DNA of 28,397 nucleotides from an uncultured Clostridium sp. (GTDB lineage: Bacteria; Bacillota; Clostridia; TANB77; CAG-508), in assembly GCA_900554365.1 (NCBI GenBank), contig USGY01000019.1, forward strand, positions 1 through 28,397, given 5' to 3'. Of this stretch, positions 1-5,170 are shown in pieces. The position numbers were made by a program, and so were the translations under genes. Below the pieces are notes generated by a model. The model searched no databases and was not told where the DNA came from. It worked only from the letters and a program-made list of their open reading frames with translations. The first letter of the stretch is position 1. The number at the start of each line of letters is the position of its first letter.

Positions 1-414
1 AGTTCCATTTGCATTTGTAGTTATTTTTGCATTTGTTATTTGTGGCTTAGCTCCTGTTAATTCTACATTTCCATCACTATCTACCATAAATGATTTCCCA
101 TCTATTGTTACTGTTACTGGAAATGCTCCTCCATCTACTTGTCCTCCATAATTTGTTGTTACTTCTGTTGTTAGTTTGTCTAATTCTAATGTTCCATCTG
201 TTGATTGTGATTTTGCTGCCATTATTGCTAATTTTACTTTTTCCTCTGCTGACTTATTCTCATTTGTTGTTTTTGCATTTTGTGCTTGTGTTAATATTCC
301 ATTTTGCCCTGTTAGCATTGCAATACTTACACCTGCTAATATTAATAGCACAATTATTGTTATTACTAAGGCAATTAGTGTTATACCTTTCCTTTCTTTT
401 AGATTTAATTTCAT
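1..414 (-). CDS. Type IV pilin-like protein, N-terminal part (runs off window)
   Basis: The reading frame starts at an ATG at 414-412 and stays open to the window edge (138 residues visible). An AGGGAGGA ribosome binding site lies a few bases upstream. The N-terminus is a short charged leader ending in KG, then a hydrophobic helix beginning ITLIALVITII, which is the prepilin peptidase/N-methylation arrangement. A polar, alanine-, lysine- and threonine-rich domain follows. By family knowledge such proteins are cleaved after the Gly and assembled into pili or pseudopili at the membrane. Mature position 5 is Ala where classical pilins have Glu, as in the second pilin-like gene of this window. 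A promoter and a long structured leader lie upstream. The downstream half is missing, so a full pilin, a pseudopilin or a larger surface protein using this leader are all possible. Confidence 0.8.
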   Translation of the reverse strand, partial: MKLNLKERKGITLIALVITIIVLLILAGVSIAMLTGQNGILTQAQNAKTTNENKSAEEKVKLAIMAAKSQSTDGTLELDKLTTEVTTNYGGQVDGGAFPVTVTIDGKSFMVDSDGNVELTGAKPQITNAKITTNANGT

Positions 415-529
415 CTGTTCATTCCTCCCTTTCTGTAAATTTCTAATATCCTTTGATATTACATTTACTTTTTATTTATTTAAATTTAAAAATTTAATAA
501 CTTAATTCTTTTTGCTGTAATTAAACAGC

Positions 530-579
530 AAAAAAGACAGCAATAAAAACCTATTAACTAGGCTCTACTTCTGTCTTTT
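530..579 (-). terminator. Terminator-like hairpin inside the pilin leader
   Basis: On the minus strand AAAAGACAG (579-571) pairs with CTGTC plus TTTT (540-532), with an inner CCTA/TAGG hairpin, and runs into six Ts. It sits before the pilin gene on the same strand, so it would act as an attenuator. The T tract can also pair with ACAGCAAAAA (518-509 on the minus strand) in a competing 10-bp hairpin. Confidence 0.5.
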
Positions 580-670
580 CTAGATTATATTTATTTGTTA
601 TTTTGCCTAGTAGACATAATTTTAGTGCATTAAAAACATTTAATTTACTAACTTTAGTTAGTAAATGTAT

Positions 671-693
671 TGTGTGTGTGTGTGTGTGTGTGT
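671..693. repeat. TG/CA dinucleotide microsatellite, 11.5 units
   Basis: Twenty-three bases of uninterrupted TG repeat on the plus strand, reading CA in the pilin leader. It lies between two predicted hairpins of the leader. Such long dinucleotide runs are rare in bacterial intergenic DNA and are prone to slippage. Confidence 0.95.
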
Positions 694-769
694 ACAGCCC
701 CAAGGCTTTTAGCGTCTACTTTTTTCATCTTTGCTTCTTCCTCTTTTCTCTTTTGTTTATTCTGCATAT

Positions 770-798
770 ATATTATATAAAATTCCTACTTTTGTCAA
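770..798 (-). promoter_or_regulatory. Sigma-A promoter for the pilin-like gene
   Basis: TTGACA (798-793), 17-base spacer, TAATAT (775-770) on the minus strand. An overlapping TATAAT at 777-772 would give a 15-base spacer. It lies downstream of the tRNA terminator, so the pilin unit is transcribed independently. Confidence 0.65.
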
Positions 799-856
799 CT
801 AATTTTTGTTTAGAATATATATAATTTATATTATTTTCAAATAACTTAGTTACAAA

Positions 857-888
857 AAATAGCTTATATCTATTGATATAAGCTATTT
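857..888 (-). terminator. Terminator downstream of tRNA-Met
   Basis: A perfect 14-bp hairpin, AAATAGCTTATATC (857-870) with GATATAAGCTATTT (875-888) and a TATT loop. It lies 15 bases beyond the tRNA 3' end and has an A/T-rich exit on both strands. Confidence 0.75.
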
Positions 889-902
889 TACTATTGTTTA
901 AT

Positions 903-979
903 TGGTAGCGAAGATGTGATTCGAACACATGACACTTCGGGTATGAACCGAATGCTCTAGCCAACTGAGCTACTTCGCC
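903..979 (-). tRNA. tRNA-Met (CAT anticodon)
   Basis: A 77-base cloverleaf on the minus strand with 3' CCA encoded. The 7-bp acceptor stem is GGCGAAG with CTTCGCT (one G-T pair), and the D arm contains AGCTCAGTTGG. The anticodon stem is TTCGG/CCGAA with loop TTCATAC, giving anticodon CAT. The T loop is TTCGAAT. The sequence closely resembles the elongator tRNA-Met of Bacillus. The G-T first pair and overall match favour elongator over initiator; tRNA-Ile2, which also has a CAT anticodon, is less likely. Confidence 0.96.
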
Positions 980-992
980 ATAAGACATACAT

Positions 993-1021
993 ATTATACT
1001 TGCAGTTTTTACTTTTGTCAA
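993..1021 (-). promoter_or_regulatory. Consensus promoter of tRNA-Met
   Basis: TTGACA (1021-1016), exactly 17 bases, TATAAT (998-993) on the minus strand. Transcription would start about seven bases before the mature tRNA 5' end. Both hexamers match consensus perfectly. Confidence 0.9.
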
Positions 1022-1024
1022 GAT

Positions 1025-1059
1025 AAAAATACAAGAAATTTTTATTTCTTGTATTTTTT
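1025..1059 (-). terminator. Terminator after the small charged protein gene
   Basis: Hairpin with a 14-bp stem (1025-1038 with 1045-1058) and loop TTTTTA. Its right arm touches the stop codon of the gene ending at 1058. It separates this gene from the tRNA-Met promoter on the same strand. Confidence 0.75.
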
Positions 1060-1369
1060 ATCTTTCATCATGTTCAAATCCTTTTTCATTAATTCTTTCA
1101 ACTTTTGCTGCTACTCTATCACTTTTTTCTGTTTGACTAATTTGCTTTTTTGCTTTAGCTGTTTTTCTTATTTTCTTTCCATAGTTAAACATACTTTCTA
1201 ATTCAGCAAAATCATTTTCAGATTCAGCTATTATTGATTTATTTTTTTCGTTTAATCCCTCATATGATTCTTTTTCTTCAACATTTGAAGATGAATCAAC
1301 AAATAATTTAAATATATCTTTCCATGCTGTTTGTGTTTCTCTTGCTTTTATTTCTTTAAAAATTTTCAT
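1058..1369 (-). CDS. Small highly charged protein of unknown function
   Basis: This 103-residue frame has its own promoter (TTGATT-N17-TAAAAT, 1441-1413) and its own terminator, which supports a real gene. A TAA lies in frame three codons before the ATG, so the start is fixed. An AGAGAGGTG ribosome site is rather far upstream, about 17 bases. The protein is rich in Lys, Glu and Arg, has no signal peptide or membrane segment, and is predicted to be mainly helical (long Glu/Lys-rich stretches, residues 30-100). I recognise no family. A cytoplasmic helical or partly disordered protein is all that can be said. Confidence 0.65.
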   Translation of the reverse strand: MKIFKEIKARETQTAWKDIFKLFVDSSSNVEEKESYEGLNEKNKSIIAESENDFAELESMFNYGKKIRKTAKAKKQISQTEKSDRVAAKVERINEKGFEHDER

Positions 1370-1412
1370 AATTTTTTAAAAGTTTTCACCTCTCTTTTTT
1401 CAATCCAATTTT

Positions 1413-1441
1413 ATTTTAACATAAAATGTGTCTAAAATCAA
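1413..1441 (-). promoter_or_regulatory. Promoter of the small charged protein gene
   Basis: TTGATT (1441-1436), 17-base spacer, TAAAAT (1418-1413) on the minus strand, between the nucleosidase stop and the start at 1369. Confidence 0.6.
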
Positions 1442-1455
1442 GTATTATCAATATT

Positions 1456-2163
1456 TTATGCGAAGTTTACATTTTTTATTACTTCTTTTAAAACTTCTGC
1501 ACATATTGATGATGCTTTAGCAAGATTATTATCAAAATCTTCGGCATTATTTCCATTTGGTGTATCTGATACGCTTCTAATAGCCATAAATGGAATACCA
1601 CATAAATAAGCCACTTGAGCAACTGCTCCACATTCCATATCAACAACATCTGCATCAAATTTAGCACTAATTTTATCTTTCATACTAACCTCTGTGCAAA
1701 AAATATCACCTGTTGCAACATTACCAACTTTTACATCAAAATCTTTATTTTGAATTTTTTCAATTGCATTTTTTGATTCTTCTATTAATCTTTCATCACT
1801 TTTTACGCCATATCCTACACCTGTAATATAACCTTTACTATGATCAAAAGCTGTTATATCAAAATCATGTTGAATTGTAAATTTGCCCAAAACAACATCT
1901 CCTATATTTAATAATTCATTTACAGAAGCTGCTGCACCAACATTTATAATACTTGTTACTTTAAATTTGTCTATTAAAGCTTGTGTAGCTCTTCCTGCAT
2001 TTACTTTTCCGATTCCACTTTCTACAACAACACAGTTTTTTCCTTGAATTTTACCTTTATAAAAATTCAAATTATATAAAGTTTCGTTCTCTAAATCTGT
2101 CATTAAATCTATTATTCCTTCAACTTCATCTTCCATTGCAACAACTATACCTATTTTATTCAT
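1456..2163 (-). CDS. mtnN: 5'-methylthioadenosine/S-adenosylhomocysteine nucleosidase
   Basis: This 235-residue enzyme hydrolyses the N-glycosidic bond of methylthioadenosine and S-adenosylhomocysteine, releasing adenine. It feeds methionine salvage and the activated methyl cycle; its SRH product is the LuxS substrate. The family signature is clear: the N-terminal IGIVVAMEDEVEG with the acid Glu13, ESGIGKVNA near residue 49, VDMEC with Met176-Glu177 for ribose binding, and SVSD with the catalytic Asp200. Length is typical of the family. A GGAGAG ribosome site and a near-consensus promoter (TTGACT-N17-TATAAT, 2218-2190) precede it, so it is probably expressed constitutively as a single gene. 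Confidence 0.95.
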   Translation of the reverse strand: MNKIGIVVAMEDEVEGIIDLMTDLENETLYNLNFYKGKIQGKNCVVVESGIGKVNAGRATQALIDKFKVTSIINVGAAASVNELLNIGDVVLGKFTIQHDFDITAFDHSKGYITGVGYGVKSDERLIEESKNAIEKIQNKDFDVKVGNVATGDIFCTEVSMKDKISAKFDADVVDMECGAVAQVAYLCGIPFMAIRSVSDTPNGNNAEDFDNNLAKASSICAEVLKEVIKNVNFA

Positions 2164-2189
2164 TTTAGCACTCTCCTACTTTTTTACAT

Positions 2190-2218
2190 ATTATATATTA
2201 TTTATATCTATTAGTCAA
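2190..2218 (-). promoter_or_regulatory. Promoter of mtnN
   Basis: TTGACT (2218-2213), 17-base spacer, TATAAT (2195-2190) on the minus strand. Confidence 0.8.
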
Positions 2219-2241
2219 TTTTATAAATTTTGCATTTAAAC

Positions 2242-2273
2242 TTGCAACTTTTTTATTTTTGAGTTAATATAAT
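2242..2273 (+). promoter_or_regulatory. Probable promoter of the glmS ribozyme-mRNA
   Basis: TTGCAA (2242-2247), 17-base spacer, TAATAT (2265-2270), overlapping a TATAAT at 2268-2273. It lies about 60 bases before the ribozyme. The hexamers are imperfect, so the exact start is uncertain. Confidence 0.5.
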
Positions 2274-2329
2274 GAATGTAAATTGAAAGAATTGCAAAAA
2301 ATACCAATAAGAAAGGAGTTTTATTTTTA

Positions 2330-2465
2330 ATTATAGCGCCAGAACACATATTTACTTGTGTTGACGAGGACTAGAGTTATCGAAAATTCGGCGGGTGCTC
2401 TAGTGGCTTAGCTTAAGGTCATAGTATTAATTAAAAAAAACGGTAGCAATACCCTAACAAAAGAT
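2330..2465 (+). ncRNA. glmS ribozyme (glucosamine-6-phosphate-activated self-cleaving leader)
   Basis: The conserved core is present in order: AGCGCCAGAAC (2335-2345), TTGACGAGG, GAGTTATCGAA, TTCGGCGGGTGC. ACTAGAG/CTCTAGT then forms P3, and a peripheral P3.1/P4 part ends in GGTAGCAATACC. By family knowledge, glucosamine-6-phosphate acts as a coenzyme for cleavage just 5' of the GCGCC (after A2335 here). The cleaved mRNA is then degraded, giving feedback control of glmS. It sits 65 bases upstream of the glmS start codon, as expected. Confidence 0.97.
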
Positions 2466-2530
2466 TAATACATTTAAGCTTTTATTTGCATACTTTCAAT
2501 TCCAATTTTTATTTTAGGAGGATTTTTAAA

Positions 2531-4369
2531 ATGTGTGGAATTGTAGGTTATATAGGAACACAAAAAGCAAGTCCAATTCTTATTAATGGACTTTTAAGAT
2601 TAGAATATAGAGGATATGATTCAGCAGGTATAGCAACACTAGAACCTGAAGGAATTACAGTTATGAAAGATAAAGGAAGAGTTAAAAATTTATACAAAAT
2701 ACCTGGTATAGATAACTTAACAGGAACTATGGGAATTGCTCATACAAGATGGGCAACTCATGGAAAGCCATCAAAAGAAAACTCTCACCCTCATATGGAT
2801 AATTCAAATACTTTTGCTGTAGTTCATAACGGAATTATAGAAAATTACAATGAATTAAAAAAATTCTTAAGTGATAATGGTTATACATTTTATTCACAAA
2901 CAGATACAGAAATTATCCCAAACTTAATTCATTACTATTATAATAAAGATAAGAAAAACGATAGTTTAAAATTATTAAGAGCTGTTAGAAATGCATGTAG
3001 AGACTTTAAAGGAAGCTTTGCAATTGAAGTTGTTTCAAAACATGATCCAGAACATATGATAGTTGTTAGAAAAGATAGCCCTTTAGTTATAGGAAAAGGT
3101 GACGGAGAAAATTACATTTCTTCTGATATCCCAGCAATTCTTTCTTTTACTAGAGAATTTTATTTATTAAATGATTTAGAATTTGTTGTATTATCAAGAA
3201 ATGACGCAAAATTTTATGATATTGATTTAAACCCTATTGATAAAAAAATTCAAACAATTGAATGGAATGCATCAAGTGCAGAAAAAGATGGTTATGATGA
3301 TTACATGTTAAAAGAAATTCATGAACAACCAACTGCAATTAGAGAAACTATTGGATCAAAATTAGATGAAAATTCAAAATGTGATTTTGAGGAATTGCAT
3401 TTTACTAAAAATTATTTACAAAGTTTAAATAAAATCTATTTTGTAGCTTGTGGTACAGCTATGCATGCAGGATTAGTTGGTAAATATATAATTGAACATC
3501 TTTGCAAAATACCTACAGAAGTTGATATAGCTTCTGAATTTAGATACAGAGATCCTATTATAGATGATAAAACTTTATGTATTTTCATATCACAATCTGG
3601 TGAAACAGCTGATACAATCGCAGCATTAAAACTTTCTAAACAAAAAGGAGCTAAAACTTTGGCAATTAGTAATGTAATTGGTAGCTCAATTACAAGAGAA
3701 GCTGATTATTCTATTTATACACATGCAGGTCCAGAAATTGCTGTAGCTTCTACTAAAGCATATACATCACAAGTTGTATTATTAGCTGTTTTAGCAATCT
3801 ATTTTGCAGAAAAGTTAGGAATTCATAGCGAAGATATTATAAACTTAAAAAGTGAAATTCTAGAATTACCTAAAAAAATTGAAGAAGTTTTAAAAACAGA
3901 AGAACGTATAAAAGAATTTGCTCATAAAATTTATCAAGAAAAAGATGTTTTCTTCTTAGGAAGAGGTATTGACGAAACAGTTGCAAGAGAAGCTTCTTTA
4001 AAATTAAAAGAAATTTCTTATATCCATTCAGACAGTTACCCTGCTGGTGAATTAAAACATGGTCCAATTGCGTTAATTGAAAATGGAATTACTGTTATAA
4101 GTATAATGACTGATCCAAAATTAGTAGAAAAAACTATAAGCAATATTCAAGAAGTTATTACTAGAGGTGCTAAAACTTTAGTTATTACTAACCAAGACAT
4201 AGATACAAATATATTTGATGTTGTAATTAACATCCCTGAAACTAGTCCTTATGTTTCACCAATATTATCTGTTATCCCTACTCAATTACTTGCTTACTAC
4301 ATTTCTAAAGAAAAAGGTCTAGATGTAGATAAACCAAGAAATTTGGCTAAGTCAGTAACAGTAGAATAA
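2531..4369 (+). CDS. glmS: Glutamine-fructose-6-phosphate aminotransferase (isomerizing)
   Basis: Makes glucosamine-6-phosphate from fructose-6-phosphate and glutamine, the first committed step to UDP-GlcNAc and peptidoglycan. The start is set at 2531, not at the in-frame ATG 45 bases upstream. The mature enzyme needs the N-terminal nucleophile Cys of MCGIVGYIG, and AGGAGG sits nine bases before this ATG. The 612-residue product has an N-terminal class II glutamine amidotransferase domain (RGYDSAGIA, HTRWATHG, HNGIIENY). Two SIS sugar-phosphate isomerase domains follow (CGTAMHAG and SQSGETADT in the first, HGPIALI near the second). It ends in the conserved KPRNLAKSVTVE tail. Expression is controlled by the ribozyme in its leader. 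Confidence 0.97.
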   Translation: MCGIVGYIGTQKASPILINGLLRLEYRGYDSAGIATLEPEGITVMKDKGRVKNLYKIPGIDNLTGTMGIAHTRWATHGKPSKENSHPHMDNSNTFAVVHNGIIENYNELKKFLSDNGYTFYSQTDTEIIPNLIHYYYNKDKKNDSLKLLRAVRNACRDFKGSFAIEVVSKHDPEHMIVVRKDSPLVIGKGDGENYISSDIPAILSFTREFYLLNDLEFVVLSRNDAKFYDIDLNPIDKKIQTIEWNASSAEKDGYDDYMLKEIHEQPTAIRETIGSKLDENSKCDFEELHFTKNYLQSLNKIYFVACGTAMHAGLVGKYIIEHLCKIPTEVDIASEFRYRDPIIDDKTLCIFISQSGETADTIAALKLSKQKGAKTLAISNVIGSSITREADYSIYTHAGPEIAVASTKAYTSQVVLLAVLAIYFAEKLGIHSEDIINLKSEILELPKKIEEVLKTEERIKEFAHKIYQEKDVFFLGRGIDETVAREASLKLKEISYIHSDSYPAGELKHGPIALIENGITVISIMTDPKLVEKTISNIQEVITRGAKTLVITNQDIDTNIFDVVINIPETSPYVSPILSVIPTQLLAYYISKEKGLDVDKPRNLAKSVTVE

Positions 4370-4372
4370 ATA

Positions 4373-4401
4373 AAAAAAGTTGAGAATTTCTCAACTTTTT
4401 T
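4373..4401. terminator. Terminator of glmS
   Basis: AGTTGAGA pairs with TCTCAACT (4378-4385 with 4389-4396), flanked by A and T tracts, immediately after the glmS stop. Its symmetry means it can also stop minus-strand transcripts from bofA. Confidence 0.85.
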
Positions 4402-4403
4402 AT

Positions 4404-4665
4404 TTACCCTATTAATAATTTTACAACAATTAGGCATACAACTCCTGGCAATCCTAAAAGTCCGAACTAAAATACTTGTAAAAAAATTTAACCCAATATG
4501 AAACCCAAAAGTTCCACCTATAAAATTAATTGTATATATCACAACACCACCTAATATTGAATTAAAAACTAATTTTATAATCTTTTTTAATGGCACAATA
4601 AAAAGTCTTCCAAATAAAAAAATAAAACAAATACAAGCTAAATATGTAATAATATTTATATCCAT
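4404..4665 (-). pseudogene. bofA: BofA-like pro-sigma-K processing regulator, split by a +1 frame disruption
   Basis: From ATG 4665 the first 67 residues encode two hydrophobic segments and the family-like GGTFGFHIGLNFFTSILV. The frame then becomes nonsense. Removing one base at 4464 restores GLLGLPGVVCLIVVKLLIG and a stop at 4406-4404, giving 86 residues, essentially the length of Bacillus BofA (87). In Bacillus, BofA holds the SpoIVFB protease inactive in the mother-cell membrane until sigma-K is needed. The upstream neighbour is a YaaL homologue, matching the Bacillus recR-yaaL-bofA order, which supports the assignment. The disruption is an extra C in TTCGGAC, identical to that in truA of this window. 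Mutation, sequence error and programmed frameshifting are all open. Confidence 0.75.
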
Positions 4666-4682
4666 TTCTCTCAACTCCAATA

Positions 4683-4714
4683 AAAAATGATAGTAATTTC
4701 TTACTATCATTTTT
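4683..4714. terminator. Strong symmetrical hairpin between yaaL and bofA
   Basis: A perfect 14-bp stem (4683-4696 with 4701-4714), loop TTTC, with A and T ends. On the minus strand it would terminate transcription after yaaL, leaving only about 17 bases before the bofA start codon. bofA would then depend on readthrough, or the hairpin may be an attenuator. Confidence 0.7.
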
Positions 4715-4740
4715 ATGTTAAAATATGGACAAATATTACA

Positions 4741-5025
4741 TTAACTAACCTCTTCATCAAATGAAAATGTATATTTTTTATCAGTTATCATATCCACTTC
4801 CATTCCCTTTACTTTTGCAAGTCTTATCAAATAATCCAATTTTGCTTGATTAGCTTTTATTTGATAAGCGTAATAATCTACTAATCCTCCTTGTGCATTT
4901 TCAAAATTTGTATTATTACATTTTAATTCTTCTCTAGTTTTTATGATATTTTTTATTAATTCAATTTCTTTTTCATGTTCAGTTTTTTCTATTATTTTAA
5001 TTTCTTTTCTATATTCTTCTTGCAT
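4741..5025 (-). CDS. YaaL-like DUF2508 protein
   Basis: A 94-residue soluble, charged protein starting at an ATG preceded by AAGGAG. The central part reads like DUF2508/YaaL: a REEL..NNTNFENA stretch, then LVDYYAYQIKANQAK and LDYLIRLAKVKGM, predicted helical. In Bacillus, yaaL lies between recR and bofA; here bofA follows directly, so gene order agrees with the family. Molecular function is unknown for the family. recR is not in the window: the divergent neighbour at 5171 is a TraG-like ATPase instead. A promoter (TTGAAT-N18-TATAAT, 5078-5049) precedes it. Confidence 0.8.
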   Translation of the reverse strand: MQEEYRKEIKIIEKTEHEKEIELIKNIIKTREELKCNNTNFENAQGGLVDYYAYQIKANQAKLDYLIRLAKVKGMEVDMITDKKYTFSFDEEVS

Positions 5026-5048
5026 CTTTTATTCTCCTTTTTATTTTT

Positions 5049-5078
5049 ATTATATTCTTATGTGGTTTTTTTATTCAA
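5049..5078 (-). promoter_or_regulatory. Promoter of yaaL
   Basis: TTGAAT (5078-5073), 18-base spacer, TATAAT (5054-5049) on the minus strand. Confidence 0.6.
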
Positions 5079-5170
5079 AAATAGTAATATTTTCTTTAAA
5101 ATACTTGTTTTTTTGACCATTTTATAGGATAATATAAATGTATGATTTATGAGATGAAAGGGTTTTTTAA

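Larger units (their letters stand above)
500..763 (-). promoter_or_regulatory. Long structured 5' leader of the pilin-like gene (riboswitch-like candidate)
   Basis: Between the predicted start near 763 and the pilin ATG at 414 lie about 350 untranslated bases. On the minus strand, AGTAGAC (720-714) pairs with GTCTACT (615-609) to close a domain. That domain holds a small AGCC/GGCT hairpin (707-696), a CA dinucleotide run and a perfect 10-bp hairpin (ATTTACTAAC with GTTAGTAAAT, about 667-644). A terminator-like hairpin (530-579) follows, then a second hairpin (509-534) that shares its T tract. An aptamer-like domain followed by two mutually exclusive hairpins is typical of a transcription-attenuating leader. 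I could not match it to a known riboswitch class. The remaining bases, 415-499, are AT-rich with no gene seen. Confidence 0.4.

Noticed and set aside
90..505. Plus-strand frames over the pilin gene
   Set aside because: Low-complexity Leu/Phe-rich antisense translations of the pilin coding strand.
696..720. c-di-GMP-I riboswitch match (GACGC, AAAAGCC, GGGGCTG on minus)
   Set aside because: Only the 3' half is echoed; the AGGGCAAA segment and GNRA-capped hairpin are not found, so I call the leader structured but unclassified.
773..1021. 82-codon minus-strand frame containing EVAQLARAFGSYPKCHVFESHLR
   Set aside because: It is the translation of the tRNA-Met gene and its flanks, a well-known artefact.
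2486..2530. Upstream in-frame ATG extending glmS by 15 residues
   Set aside because: GlmS needs Cys at position 2 as the N-terminal nucleophile, and the AGGAGG site serves the ATG at 2531.
4666..4710. Earlier ATG extending BofA by 15 residues
   Set aside because: It lies inside the terminator hairpin, and the BofA family starts at the later Met.
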